The position numbers were made by a program, and so were the translations under genes. Shown here in pieces: positions 27,913-37,151 of a DNA stretch of 64,000 nucleotides. The notes below the pieces were generated by a model, which did not search any database, had not been told where the DNA came from, and saw nothing but the letters and a program-made list of their open reading frames with translations. The stretch spans positions 62,001 to 126,000 of the forward strand of contig NZ_FRAB01000012.1 in NCBI RefSeq assembly GCF_900142195.1. Reading direction: 5' to 3'. Each line of letters starts with the position of its first letter. Position 1 is the stretch's first letter. Source of the DNA: Paraburkholderia terricola. GTDB lineage: Bacteria; Pseudomonadota; Gammaproteobacteria; Burkholderiales; Burkholderiaceae.

Positions 27913-28374
27913 ATGAGCCGCGCCCCGAAACTGACGTTGAATCTGCAATTCCCCGCCGCCAAAGCCTGGCCGGAACACAAGGCGCTGCTGCCGCGCGCCG
28001 CCGTGGCCGGCTGGATCAAGGCGGCGCTTTTCGCGGACGGCGAGCTGACCGTGCGTTTCGTCGATGCCGAAGAAGGCCGCACGCTGAATCGCACCTATCG
28101 CGGCAAGGACTATCCGACCAACGTGCTGACCTTCGCCTACGCCGAATCGGAAGACGATCCGGTGACGGGCGACCTGATCCTGTGCTGCCCGGTGGTCGAA
28201 CAGGAAGCCGCCGAGCAGAACAAGCCGCTGATCGCGCACTACGCGCATCTGCTGGTGCACGGCACGCTCCATGCCCAGGGCTACGACCACGAAGTCGAGG
28301 AAGAAGCCGAGGAAATGGAAGCGCTCGAAACGGAAATCCTCGGCAAGCTGGGTTTTCCCGATCCGTACCAATAG
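27913..28374 (+). CDS. ybeY: Endoribonuclease YbeY (rRNA maturation factor)
   Basis: The product is 153 residues. The zinc motif [11 protein letters not shown] (residues 116-126) gives the three histidine ligands that define the family. The segment [13 protein letters not shown] upstream matches the conserved YbeY core. The enzyme takes part in 16S rRNA 3' end maturation and ribosome quality control. The ATG at 27913 ([12 protein letters not shown]) was chosen. The open frame runs further upstream but without a start that fits the family. It follows the PhoH gene by 87 bases. Confidence 0.95.
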   Translation: MSRAPKLTLNLQFPAAKAWPEHKALLPRAAVAGWIKAALFADGELTVRFVDAEEGRTLNRTYRGKDYPTNVLTFAYAESEDDPVTGDLILCCPVVEQEAAEQNKPLIAHYAHLLVHGTLHAQGYDHEVEEEAEEMEALETEILGKLGFPDPYQ

Positions 28375-28401
28375 CCGCCGCCAACCCCGTTCAAACCGAC
28401 C

Positions 28402-29088
28402 GTGAGCACCTCTTCCCCCGAAGCCGACACGCGAACGCCCTGCCCCGACTATCCGCCGGCGCTCGGCGAATCGCGGCTCCTGACGGACGAGGAACTGCGC
28501 GCGTCGCTCGAATGCACGTTGCGCGATTGGGACCGCGCAAGCGATCTGTGGCTGTTCGGCTATGGCTCGCTGATCTGGAACCCCGGCCTGCCGACGCTCG
28601 AAGCCACCCGCTCCAAGGTGCACGGCTATCACCGCGGGCTGTATTTGTGGTCGCGCGTGAATCGCGGCACGCCCGAGCAGCCTGGCCTCGTGCTCGCGCT
28701 CGATCGCGGCGGCTCGTGCACCGGCATCGCGTTCCGCCTCGCCGCGGAGGGCGCGATGCCGCATCTGGAAGCGCTTTGGCGCCGCGAAATGGCGATGGGT
28801 TCGTACCGCCCGGCATGGCTGCCGTGCGTGCTCGCCGACGGCCGGCGCGTCGACGCGCTCGCCTTCGTGATGCGCCGCGACGTGCCGAGTTACACCGGCA
28901 AGCTGCAAGACGAGGTCGTCAAAACGGTATTCGGCTGCGCGTGCGGACGCTACGGCACGACGCTCGACTATGTCAGCCGCACGGTCCACGCGCTGCGCGA
29001 AAGCGGCATGCCCGACCGTGCGCTCGAAGCGCTGCTCGAACGGTGTCAGGCGGCCGGGCAAGCGGACGGCCGCCGCTCGAACCAGTGA
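28402..29088 (+). CDS. chaC: ChaC-type gamma-glutamylcyclotransferase
   Basis: The product is 228 residues. The fold signature LWLFGYGSLIWNPG is followed by conserved RVNRGTPEQPGLVLAL and YIxxT-type segments. These match the ChaC family, which splits glutathione into 5-oxoproline and Cys-Gly. The likely catalytic glutamate follows in the acidic middle of the domain. The start is a GTG at 28402 with a weak ribosome binding site. The gene sits between ybeY and corC, a block that usually has no such member, and 27 bases after ybeY. Its expression is therefore probably tied to that operon. I cannot say whether it is common in relatives. Confidence 0.9.
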   Translation: MSTSSPEADTRTPCPDYPPALGESRLLTDEELRASLECTLRDWDRASDLWLFGYGSLIWNPGLPTLEATRSKVHGYHRGLYLWSRVNRGTPEQPGLVLALDRGGSCTGIAFRLAAEGAMPHLEALWRREMAMGSYRPAWLPCVLADGRRVDALAFVMRRDVPSYTGKLQDEVVKTVFGCACGRYGTTLDYVSRTVHALRESGMPDRALEALLERCQAAGQADGRRSNQ

Positions 29089-29420
29089 GTTGTTTGCGCG
29101 CTCATCGGCGCGCCGCCGGTGAGGCCTGTGTGAAACCCCTGCGCGGTCGCCGAACGCGGTAACCGCCGATGCGCCGCCCGCCTGCCGAACGGAACGCGCC
29201 CGCCGCAAGCATGCTCATCGCGTAACCAGCCGCGCTTTTTTGCTTCGGAACGCTTTTCCCCGCGTAATCAGTTAGGATTGACCTACGCTTCGCCTGCGCG
29301 ACGGGGCGGTTTCACCGTTGCTTCACTCATCGCCAGCCAGGCGGGACACGGTCCTGCCATGTGCGTGGTGTATCCTTAATGCTCTGCAACAGCGCGCCCA
29401 GTCTTGCCGGGCGCACTACC
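29089..29420. other. 332-base gap between chaC and corC
   Basis: This long gap inside an otherwise tight operon probably carries a second promoter for corC-lnt. It includes TTGACC near 29278 and an AT-rich GTATCCTTAATG near 29369, but they are not spaced as one promoter. No coding frame with a ribosome binding site was found. I see no terminator with a T run. Confidence 0.4.
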
Positions 29421-30314
29421 ATGAACGACACGTATCCCAGTCGACGCCAACTCGACAAACCGCACGAAAAACGCTCACTTCTCGAGCGTCTGACCGACTT
29501 CATTTCGCCCGAGCCCGACTCGCGCGCCGAACTTCTGGAAATCCTGCAGGACGCGCACGAGCGCAACCTGATCGACGCCGACTCGCTGTCGATGATCGAA
29601 GGCGTATTCCAGGTCTCCGAACTCAGCGCGCGCGACATCATGGTGCCGCGCGCGCAAATGGACGCGATCAACATCGCGGAAAGCCCTGCGGAATTCATTC
29701 CCTACGTGCTGGAAAAAGCGCACTCGCGCTATCCGGTCTACGAAGGCAATCGCGACAACATCATCGGCGTGCTGCTCGCCAAGGACCTGCTGCGCTATTA
29801 CGCCGAAGAGGAATTCGACGTGCGCGGCATGCTGCGCCCCGCCGTCTTCATTCCTGAATCGAAGCGCCTGAACGTGCTGCTGCACGATTTCCGCGTGAAT
29901 CGCAATCACCTCGCGGTGGTGGTCGACGAATACGGCGGCGTGGCCGGCCTGATCACGATCGAGGACGTGCTGGAGCAGATCGTCGGCGACATCGAGGACG
30001 AATACGATTTCGACGAGGAAAGCGGCAACATCATCGCGTCGCCGGACGGGCGTTTCCGCGTTCGCGCGCTCACCGAGATCGAGCAGTTCAACGAGGCCTT
30101 CGGCACCCATTACTCGGACGAGGAAGTCGATACGATCGGCGGCCTCGTCACGCATCACTTCGGGCGAGTGCCGCATCGCGGCGAAAAGGTCCGCCTCGAC
30201 GACCTGATCTTCGAAATTCTGCGCGGTGACGCCCGCCAGATTCACATGCTGCTGGTGCGCCGCGATCCGCTCGCCGGCCAGCGCGAGCGCGAAGCCCAGC
30301 ACGTTCAGACCTGA
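29421..30314 (+). CDS. corC: CorC/HlyC-family CBS-domain protein
   Basis: The product is 297 residues. Two CBS domains cover about 70-200 (RDIMVPRAQMDAIN opens the first, HLAVVVDEYGGVAGLITIEDVLEQIVGDIEDE closes the second, shown here as EYGGVAGLITIED). A CorC_HlyC transporter-associated domain covers about 215-285. The protein is cytoplasmic and linked to magnesium and cobalt efflux and membrane homeostasis. The ATG at 29421 (MNDTYPSRRQ) was chosen as it fits the family. An upstream in-frame start would add an atypical hydrophobic leader. It is 48 bases before lnt, the standard order. Confidence 0.93.
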   Translation: MNDTYPSRRQLDKPHEKRSLLERLTDFISPEPDSRAELLEILQDAHERNLIDADSLSMIEGVFQVSELSARDIMVPRAQMDAINIAESPAEFIPYVLEKAHSRYPVYEGNRDNIIGVLLAKDLLRYYAEEEFDVRGMLRPAVFIPESKRLNVLLHDFRVNRNHLAVVVDEYGGVAGLITIEDVLEQIVGDIEDEYDFDEESGNIIASPDGRFRVRALTEIEQFNEAFGTHYSDEEVDTIGGLVTHHFGRVPHRGEKVRLDDLIFEILRGDARQIHMLLVRRDPLAGQREREAQHVQT

Positions 30315-30362
30315 CCGGCTTCGTTTCTTCGCTTCCCAACTCCTCACGCCGACCGCGCAATA

Positions 30363-32072
30363 ATGGCCGACCCGATTACCACCCGTTCGCGCAGCGGCGT
30401 GAGCGCCGCTGCCGCCGACACCCGCGGCCGCGCACTCCCCCGCTGGCATTACCTCGTCGCACTGGCCGCCGGTGCGGCGAACACGCTGTCGTTCGCGCCC
30501 ACGCCGCATGGCGGCTGGCTCGAACTCGTCATCTTCACGTTCTTTTTCGCGTGGCTCACGCGCAGCACCGGCTGGAAAAGCGCCGCGCTGACGGGCGGCG
30601 CCTTCGGCTTCGGCAACTTCGTCTCGGGCGTCTGGTGGCTGTACGTCAGCATGCACGACTACGGCGGCATGGCCGCGCCGCTCGCGGGCGCGGCGGTGGT
30701 GCTGTTCTCCTTGTATCTGGCGCTCTATCCCGCGCTGGCTGCGGGCGTATGGTCGTTTTGCGCCGGCCACGCGCGCAACGGCGCGTCGGCCTCCGACAAA
30801 CCGTTTTCGCCGACGTGGCACGGCGCGCTCGCCTTCGCGAGCGCCTGGGCGATTAGCGAATGGCTGCGCGGCCTGATATTCACCGGTTTTCCGTGGCTCG
30901 CGAGCGGTTATGCGCAAGTGGATGGACCGTTCGCCGGTTTCGCGCCGGTGGCGGGCGTGTATGGCGTCGGCTGGATATTGGCGCTGACGGCGGCGCTGAT
31001 CGTGCAGGCGCTGCTGCCGCTGCTGCCCGCGCGCGTGTTGGCCGACAGCGGCGGCAGTCAGCCCACCGGCTCTGAACGCAGCATTGCGCGCATCGCGGTT
31101 CCCGGCGGCATGGCCTTGGCGCTGATCGCGGCCGGCCTGCTGCTGCCGCTCGTGCAATGGACGGTGCCCGCCAACGCGCCACTGACGGTGCGCCTCCTGC
31201 AAGGCGACGTCAAACAGGAAATGAAGTTCGAGGAATCCGGCATGCGCGCCGCGATCGAGCAGTATCAGCAGATGATTACGTCGAAGCCCGCCGACCTCAT
31301 CATCACGCCGGAAACCGCCATTCCCGTGCTCGCGCAGCAGTTGCCGCCGCGGTTCGCGTCGGCGGTGCGCGATTTCTCGGATTCGACCGGCAGCGCGATC
31401 CTGTTCGGCGCGATCGGCGGCACCATCACGCCGGAAGGCCGGGTGGTCGACTATACGAACAGTCTGTTCGGCGTCACGCCCGGCACCCGCGACGTGTATC
31501 GCTACGACAAACATCACCTCGTGCCGTTCGGCGAATTCGTGCCGTGGGGCTTTCGCTGGTTCGTCAATCTGATGAGCATCCCGCTTGGCGATTTCGCGCG
31601 CGGCGCGCCGGTGCAGAAGCCGTTCATCGTGCATAACCAGCCGGTCGCGGTCGACATCTGCTACGAGGACATTTTCGGCGAGGAGATCGCGCGCACCATC
31701 CGCGAGAGCGACACGCCGGCCGGCGTGCTGATCAACTCCACCAACCTCGCCTGGTTCGGCGACACCATCGCGCTCGACCAGCATCTGCAGATCGCGCGCA
31801 TGCGTTCGCTGGAGACGGGCCGGCCCATGCTGCGTGCCACCAACACCGGTATGACCGCCGCGATCGACGCCAACGGCAAGGTGCTCGGACGGCTGACGCC
31901 GTACACGATCGGCTCGCTCGATCTGACGGTGCAAGGCACTTCGGGCAGCACGCCCTATGTGACGAGCGGCAACAATACGGTGCTGGCCGTTTCGTTGCTG
32001 CTGCTGGCGTTCGGGTTTGCATTCGGGCCGGGGATAACGCGGCGCCGGAATGGAAACAATAAGCCGCAGTAA
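30363..32072 (+). CDS. lnt: Apolipoprotein N-acyltransferase
   Basis: The product is 569 residues, somewhat longer than the E. coli enzyme. About eight membrane segments (residues 28-265 and a final one near 535-560) flank a periplasmic nitrilase domain. The catalytic triad can be read as E317 (TPETAIP), K383 (YDKHHLVPF) and C433 (DICYEDIFG). It adds the third acyl chain to lipoproteins in the inner membrane. The extra N-terminal stretch of about 25 residues is polar and probably cytoplasmic. It is last in the miaB-lnt block and is followed by a strong terminator. Confidence 0.96.
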   Translation: MADPITTRSRSGVSAAAADTRGRALPRWHYLVALAAGAANTLSFAPTPHGGWLELVIFTFFFAWLTRSTGWKSAALTGGAFGFGNFVSGVWWLYVSMHDYGGMAAPLAGAAVVLFSLYLALYPALAAGVWSFCAGHARNGASASDKPFSPTWHGALAFASAWAISEWLRGLIFTGFPWLASGYAQVDGPFAGFAPVAGVYGVGWILALTAALIVQALLPLLPARVLADSGGSQPTGSERSIARIAVPGGMALALIAAGLLLPLVQWTVPANAPLTVRLLQGDVKQEMKFEESGMRAAIEQYQQMITSKPADLIITPETAIPVLAQQLPPRFASAVRDFSDSTGSAILFGAIGGTITPEGRVVDYTNSLFGVTPGTRDVYRYDKHHLVPFGEFVPWGFRWFVNLMSIPLGDFARGAPVQKPFIVHNQPVAVDICYEDIFGEEIARTIRESDTPAGVLINSTNLAWFGDTIALDQHLQIARMRSLETGRPMLRATNTGMTAAIDANGKVLGRLTPYTIGSLDLTVQGTSGSTPYVTSGNNTVLAVSLLLLAFGFAFGPGITRRRNGNNKPQ

Positions 32073-32150
32073 ATCCTGCGTCACCGCGCCGTCCGTTTAT
32101 ACGTGAAAGCGGCGCGGTGAATTCATCGCCGAACATCAACCGTCAATAGA

Positions 32151-32188
32151 AAAACGCGCGCTGACGGGATTCCGCCAGCGCGCGTTTT
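32151..32188. terminator. Bidirectional terminator between lnt and the M48 protease gene
   Basis: AAAACGCGCGCTG pairs perfectly with CAGCGCGCGTTTT around a 12-base loop. The arms carry A/T ends that act as T runs in both directions for the convergent genes. Confidence 0.85.
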
Positions 32189-32202
32189 CCATAAATCAGG
32201 CG

Positions 32203-32961
32203 TTACTGATTCGAAGCGATCCGCTGCTGAATATGCTGCGCACGCGCCGGTGAAGCGGGATGCGAACTCAATATGCTCGATTTGCCGCCGTCCGCCTGCG
32301 CGAGTTTGTTAAATGCCGTCACCAATCCCGACGGATCGAGCTTCTTCTTTTTCTGCAAATCGAACGAATAATCGTCGGCCGCGCTTTCCTGCGCTTGCGA
32401 GAATTGCGCGTTAATCAGCTTCTCGGAAAACTCGCCGAGCTGCGAACCGGACAGCGCCGCCGCCACGCCGCCCGTTGAAGACGCCACCGAGCGCACCGCC
32501 GAGGTCGCGTATGCGACCTGCATCGCCTTCTTCGTATGGCCCAATGCCACGTGGCCCATTTCGTGGCCGACCACGCCGCGCACTTCGCTGTCGTTCATCA
32601 TGTCCATCAGGCCGCTATAGACGCGCACACAGCCGTTGGCCATTGCCCAGGCGTTGACGTCCTTCGTGAGATACACCTTGTAGTTCACCGGCGTGCCGTT
32701 GATGTTGTCGCCCAGTTGCGCGGCGATCTTGTCGAGGCGCTTCTGGTACTTGCTGTTCGGCGCGGCGATCTTGTTTTCGCTGTCCAGTTGCGCGCAGGAC
32801 TTGTCGCTCAGCGCGCGCACGTCGGTGTCGCTCAAGGTGGCGGCCTGGGTGGCCAACTGGCCGGACTGGATCAAGGCGGACGGATCGACATTGCCGACAC
32901 TGGAGCATGCGGCAAGCAACGCGAACGCCGAAGCGGCGATGACGAGGCGATACTGTTTCAT
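32203..32961 (-). CDS. M48-family metalloprotease lipoprotein (LoiP/YggG-like)
   Basis: The product is 252 residues. A lipoprotein signal peptide ends in LLAACSS with the lipidated cysteine at residue 19. The zinc protease motif HEMGH lies at 133-137, and the third ligand is expected in QESAADDYSFD. The layout matches LoiP (YggG), an outer-membrane-anchored protease that acts in envelope quality control and often works with BepA. The ATG at 32959-32961 was chosen because the signal peptide begins there. It is a single minus-strand gene. Confidence 0.93.
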   Translation of the reverse strand: MKQYRLVIAASAFALLAACSSVGNVDPSALIQSGQLATQAATLSDTDVRALSDKSCAQLDSENKIAAPNSKYQKRLDKIAAQLGDNINGTPVNYKVYLTKDVNAWAMANGCVRVYSGLMDMMNDSEVRGVVGHEMGHVALGHTKKAMQVAYATSAVRSVASSTGGVAAALSGSQLGEFSEKLINAQFSQAQESAADDYSFDLQKKKKLDPSGLVTAFNKLAQADGGKSSILSSHPASPARAQHIQQRIASNQ

Positions 32962-33101
32962 CGTGGAAGTCTCTTTGCGATGTTATTGATTTCGGCGACG
33001 CGCTTTTAATGCGCCGCCCCATTCGCAATGGCCGCCTACTGCCGACAAATAAAATCAGTGTATGTCGATTGCATCAGCCATTGCGCCACGCGCGCAGACA
33101 A

Positions 33102-33130
33102 AAAAAACGCCTGACGAGCAGGCGTTTTTT
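33102..33130. terminator. Bidirectional terminator upstream of the M48 protease gene
   Basis: AAAAAACGCCTG pairs with CAGGCGTTTTTT around an ACGAG loop. It may end minus-strand transcription from the GST gene, although it is 180 bases downstream of that stop. The rest of 32962-33309 holds the M48 promoter region and no credible gene. Confidence 0.75.
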
Positions 33131-33309
33131 ACCACGATGCAAGGTTTTATTCATGCTTTTGCAAGCTTGAGTGACCTCAATTTTCAAAGTTGCCGCGAAT
33201 TCGGGCAAGCATTCGTTCACGACGGCCGCATCGCTGGCGCGGTGCTTACTCGCTGCTTATGCGGTTCTGATTCGCTTCTTATTCCCCGTGTACGCCGATA
33301 ACCGCCCGT

Positions 33310-33924
33310 TCAATTCGCCGGCACGGTGTCGATAAACGACTGGCGCAGCGAAAGCTTCTGAAAATGCTTGTCCAGATTCGGATACGGTTCACGCCAGTTC
33401 AACTCGGGCATGCGGAAGTCGAGGTAGCCCAGCGCGCAGCCCACCGCGATGTCCGCGAGCGTGTAGTGATTGCCCGCGCACCACGGCTTGCTGCCCAAAC
33501 CCTGCGACATCGCGATCAGGCTTTCGTCGATCTTGCGCTGCTGCCGCGCGACCCAGGCTTCCACGCGCTGCTCGGGCGCGCGCTGCGTGCCTTCGAGACG
33601 AATCAGCACTGCCGCGTCCAGCATGCCGTCGGCGAGCGCCTCCCAGCAACGCACCTCGACACGCTCGCGCCCCGACTGGGGAATCAGCTTGCCGACCGGC
33701 GACAGCGTGTCCACGTATTCACAGATCACCCGCGAGTCGAACACCGCTTCGCCATCTTCCATCACGAGGCAGGGCACCTTGCCGAGCGGATTGAAGGTGT
33801 GAATCTTCGTGTCCGGCGCCCAGACGTTCTCGGGCACCAGTTCGTAGTCGATCTTCTTGTCGGCCAGCACGATCCGCGCTTTACGCACGAAGGGGCTGGC
33901 GAGCGAACCGATGAGTTTCATCAT
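33310..33924 (-). CDS. Glutathione S-transferase family protein (YibF-like)
   Basis: The product is 204 residues. The thioredoxin-like N-terminal domain begins MKLIGSLASPFVRKARI, with the likely catalytic serine in SPFVRK, and has the cis-proline LGKVPCLV and the GSH-binding ESRV-like FDSRVICEYVD. The helical C-terminal domain runs from about residue 85 to 200. The closest named relative I recognise is E. coli YibF. Substrate is unknown. The start is the ATG at 33922-33924. Others one or two codons away are possible, but AAGG spacing on the minus strand favours this one. It is divergent from pepP. Confidence 0.9.
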   Translation of the reverse strand: MMKLIGSLASPFVRKARIVLADKKIDYELVPENVWAPDTKIHTFNPLGKVPCLVMEDGEAVFDSRVICEYVDTLSPVGKLIPQSGRERVEVRCWEALADGMLDAAVLIRLEGTQRAPEQRVEAWVARQQRKIDESLIAMSQGLGSKPWCAGNHYTLADIAVGCALGYLDFRMPELNWREPYPNLDKHFQKLSLRQSFIDTVPAN

Positions 33925-34269
33925 GACCATCTGCCTTTTCTTGAATTCGGCGAAAGTATAAGGGCTTGGCGGCATTCCCGAGCAGCACGCCGCATGTTCG
34001 CGAGCCGCATGCAGACTCGCTGTGGATGGATTGCAACATTGCCCCGTCGCTCGCGCTGCGTCTAGCCGGCCGAACGGCCAACGCGGCGGCAAGGGGCGCG
34101 CGGACGGCATGCACGGGCGGCCATCGCGCTGTCTTACGGTTGGCGCGGTGCAGCGGCCACGGGGGCCGGGCGGCGGCCTCCAGCACGTCGTGGGCTCGGC
34201 CGCCGTCACGGGCCTGCGCGCCAGTAGCCCCGCCAAATAGGTCGCGGCATTGGGCGCTACAATCGCACG
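33925..34269. other. Divergent gap between the GST gene and pepP
   Basis: This 345-base region is very GC-rich. The open frames in it lack ribosome binding sites and have shadow-like composition. TACAAT at 34258-34263 is a candidate pepP -10 only six bases before the ATG. I see no dyad or hairpin with a clear purpose. Confidence 0.4.
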
Positions 34270-35676
34270 ATGAACCAGCCGACCGAACCCACCATCGCCA
34301 TCGACGTCTACCGCACGCGCCGCGAGCGCGTACTCGCCGCGCTGCGCGCCGCGGGCGGCGGCGTCGCCATCGTCCCCACCGCGCCCGAAACGGTGCGCAA
34401 CCGTGACGCCGACTATCCGTACCGGCACGACAGCTACTTCTATTACCTGACCGGCTTCACCGAACCCGAGGCATTGCTGGTGCTCGACGCCAGCGCCGCG
34501 ACCGGCGAGCCGGCGTCGATCCTGTTCTGCCGCGAGAAAAACGTCGAGCGCGAGACGTGGGAAGGCTTCCGCTTCGGCCCGGAAGGCGCGCGCGCGGCGT
34601 TCGGCTTCGACGCCGCATTCGCCGTCGGCGAAATCGATGCGCAACTGCCTCGGCTTCTCGCCGACAAGCCGTCGGTGCATTACGCGCTCGGCACGTCGGC
34701 GCAACTGGATGAGCAAGTGCGCGGCTGGCTTGAGGCGGTGCGCGCGCAGGGCCGCAGCGGCGTCGCGGCGCCCGGCGCCGCGCGCGACCTGATGCCGCTG
34801 CTCGACGACATGCGGCTCTTCAAGGATGACCACGAACTCGCCGTCATGCGCCGCGCGGGGCGGATTTCCGCGCAAGCGCATCGCCGCGCGATGGCCGCGT
34901 GCCGCCCCGGCGTGCGCGAGTACGAACTCGAAGCCGAGCTGCTCTACACGTTCCGCAAATTCGGCGCGCAGGCGCCGGCTTACACGTCGATCGTCGCGGC
35001 GGGCGCCAACGCTTGCGTGCTGCATTACCCGGCAGGCAACGCGATTGCCCGGGACGGCGACCTGATCCTGATCGACGCGGCGTGCGAACTCGACGGCTAC
35101 GCGTCCGACATCACCCGCACCTTTCCGGCGAGCGGCCGCTTCACGCCGGCGCAGCGCGAACTCTACGACATCGTGCTGGCCGCGCAGCAGGCCGCCGTCG
35201 ACGCCACGCGTCCCGGCGCCAGCTTCGACGAGCCGCACCAGGCCGCCGTGCGCGTGCTGTCGCAAGGCTTGCTCGACACCGGCATCGTCGAACGCACGAA
35301 GTTCGCCTCGGTCGACGACGTGATCGCCGAGCGCGCCTACGCGCCCTTCTACATGCACCGCACCGGCCACTGGCTCGGCATGGACGTGCACGATGTCGGC
35401 GACTACCGCGAGCGCGGCGCGCCGCGCGACGAAGCGGGCGCGCTGCCGTGGCGCACGCTGCAGGCGTCGATGACGCTGACCGTCGAGCCGGGCCTGTACA
35501 TCCGTGCGGCCGAAGGCGTGCCGGAGCGCTACTGGAATATCGGCATCCGCATCGAGGACGACGCGATCGTCACGCCGACCGGCTGCGAGCTGATGACGCG
35601 CGACGTGCCGGTGGCCGCCGACGAGATCGAGGCGCTCATGCAGGAAGCCCGCGCGACCCATGAAACGAGGACGTAA
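34270..35676 (+). CDS. pepP: Xaa-Pro aminopeptidase
   Basis: The product is 468 residues. An N-terminal creatinase-like domain (about 1-180) precedes the pita-bread peptidase domain. Dinuclear metal ligands can be read in IDAACELDGYASDITRTF (two Asp), HRTGHWLGMDVHD (His), and the two Glu of VEPGLYI and IRIEDDAI. It removes N-terminal residues ahead of proline. The ATG at 34270 has no clear ribosome binding site, and a TACAAT hexamer ends six bases upstream, so the transcript may be leaderless. ubiH-like gene starts seven bases after the stop, the common pepP-ubiH pairing. Confidence 0.95.
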   Translation: MNQPTEPTIAIDVYRTRRERVLAALRAAGGGVAIVPTAPETVRNRDADYPYRHDSYFYYLTGFTEPEALLVLDASAATGEPASILFCREKNVERETWEGFRFGPEGARAAFGFDAAFAVGEIDAQLPRLLADKPSVHYALGTSAQLDEQVRGWLEAVRAQGRSGVAAPGAARDLMPLLDDMRLFKDDHELAVMRRAGRISAQAHRRAMAACRPGVREYELEAELLYTFRKFGAQAPAYTSIVAAGANACVLHYPAGNAIARDGDLILIDAACELDGYASDITRTFPASGRFTPAQRELYDIVLAAQQAAVDATRPGASFDEPHQAAVRVLSQGLLDTGIVERTKFASVDDVIAERAYAPFYMHRTGHWLGMDVHDVGDYRERGAPRDEAGALPWRTLQASMTLTVEPGLYIRAAEGVPERYWNIGIRIEDDAIVTPTGCELMTRDVPVAADEIEALMQEARATHETRT

Positions 35677-35682
35677 TCCGCG

Positions 35683-36912
35683 ATGAACGACGTTTCCCAG
35701 TCGGCGGTGATTCTGAAGCCCGCCGCCTCCGCTCAGTCATTCGATTTCGACGTGACGATCGTCGGCGCCGGTCCGGTCGGACTGGCGCTCGCCGGCTGGC
35801 TGTCGCGCCGCAGCGCGACGCATGCGCTCAAGATCGCGCTCGTCGACGCGCGCGAGCCGGAGGATTCGATCGCCGATCCGCGCGCGATCGCCGTGTCGCA
35901 CGGCAGCCGGATGATTCTGGAGCCGCTGAACTGGCCCGCCGACGCCACCGCGATCGAACGCATTCACGTGTCGCAGCGCGGACACTTCGGCCGCACGCTG
36001 ATCGACCAGCGCGAGCACGGCTTGCCGGCGCTCGGCTACGTGCTGCGCTACGGCTCGATCGTCCACGGTCTCGCGCAAGCGGTGCATGCCACGCCCGTGC
36101 ACTGGTTCCGCTCCACCTCCGCCGCCGCGCCGACGCAGGAACACGACGGCGTCACGCTGCCGATCGAAACCGCGGGCGTCACGCGGCATTTGCGCAGCCG
36201 CATTCTGGTGAACGCCGAAGGCGGCCTGTTCGGCGATCAGAAGAAAGCCGGCAAGAGCGCGGCGGCGGGCGACACGCGCGACTACGGGCAAACCGCGCTG
36301 GTCGGCACGGTCAGCGCATCGGCGCCGCAGCCGCACGTGGCGTGGGAGCGCTTCACGTCCCAAGGGCCGATCGCGCTCCTGCCGATGGGCGGCGTGCGCG
36401 GCGCGGATTACGCGCTGGTGTGGTGCTGCGCGCCCGAGGAAGCCGCGCGCCGCACGCAGCTTTCCGACGACGAATTCCTGCGCGAACTCGGCGCCGCCTT
36501 CGGCGACCGGATGGGCCGCTTCACGCAGATCCGGGGACGCGCGTCGTTTCCGCTCGGACTGAACGCGGTGGATACGCTCGTGAAGGGCCGCATCGTCGCG
36601 ATCGGCAACGCGGCGCAGACGCTGCATCCGGTGGCGGGCCAGGGTTTGAATCTCGGCCTGCGCGACGCGCACGCGCTCGCCGACGCGCTATCCGCGGAAG
36701 GCCCGACGCCGCTCGCCCTCGCGACCTTCGCGCAACGCCGCGCGCTCGACCGGCGCATGACGATCGGCGCCACCGACACGCTCGCGCGACTGTTCACCAT
36801 CGACTTTGCGCCGCTCGCGATCATGCGCGGCCTCGCGCTCACCGCGCTCGAATTCGTGCCGCCGGTGAAAACCGCGCTGGCGCGTCAGATGATGTTCGGA
36901 CAGCGCCGCTGA
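35683..36912 (+). CDS. ubiH: UbiH/COQ6-family FAD-dependent hydroxylase of ubiquinone synthesis
   Basis: The product is 409 residues. It has the FAD-binding GxGxxG (VTIVGAGPVGLALAG, about 24-38), the family DG motif region, and the late FAD-contacting segment GNAAQTLHPVAGQGLNLGLRDA, which is diagnostic for UbiH/UbiF/VisC/COQ6 monooxygenases (shown here in part as HPVAGQGLNLGLRD). It hydroxylates the ring of a ubiquinone precursor. Which carbon it modifies cannot be told from sequence, since one beta-proteobacterial enzyme may serve two positions. Coupled to pepP seven bases upstream, a conserved arrangement. Terminated after the gene. Confidence 0.9.
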   Translation: MNDVSQSAVILKPAASAQSFDFDVTIVGAGPVGLALAGWLSRRSATHALKIALVDAREPEDSIADPRAIAVSHGSRMILEPLNWPADATAIERIHVSQRGHFGRTLIDQREHGLPALGYVLRYGSIVHGLAQAVHATPVHWFRSTSAAAPTQEHDGVTLPIETAGVTRHLRSRILVNAEGGLFGDQKKAGKSAAAGDTRDYGQTALVGTVSASAPQPHVAWERFTSQGPIALLPMGGVRGADYALVWCCAPEEAARRTQLSDDEFLRELGAAFGDRMGRFTQIRGRASFPLGLNAVDTLVKGRIVAIGNAAQTLHPVAGQGLNLGLRDAHALADALSAEGPTPLALATFAQRRALDRRMTIGATDTLARLFTIDFAPLAIMRGLALTALEFVPPVKTALARQMMFGQRR

Positions 36913-36916
36913 GTGC

Positions 36917-36945
36917 ACCGCCCGCTTGCGCCGCGCGGTTTTTTT
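36917..36945 (+). terminator. Rho-independent terminator after ubiH
   Basis: ACCGC at 36917-36921 pairs with GCGGT at 36935-36939, with further inner pairing, and runs straight into seven T. It lies five bases after the ubiH stop. Confidence 0.7.
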
Positions 36946-37151
36946 GCGCGGTTTTCCGGGCGCTTGGAGCAAGCGGCGCAAACGGCGGCGGCTCTATGAA
37001 CCGGCCCGCTTTCATAGAAGATTTAATAGGTTACGGTCGACACATGTCGAATCCCGGTTACCTGTTAACGCTAAAATAGCGGTTTTCCCTTGCATTTCGC
37101 GAACGCTCCGATTGACGAAGCTGAACAATCGGTTGCGCGCGCGTCCACGTC

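Noticed and set aside
29475-32084. Very long minus-strand open frame (869 codons) opposite corC and lnt
   Set aside because: Its product is arginine-, histidine- and alanine-rich with no domain, and it is the antisense shadow of two clear genes. Similar long shadows occur opposite miaB-phoH-ybeY, tyrS and gntT.
33062-33301. 79-codon plus-strand frame between the M48 protease and GST genes
   Set aside because: It runs straight through a perfect bidirectional terminator, has no ribosome binding site, and shows no family features.
34022-34240. 72-codon plus-strand frame in the gap before pepP
   Set aside because: Low-complexity Gly/Arg/Ala content typical of non-coding GC-rich DNA, with no ribosome binding site.
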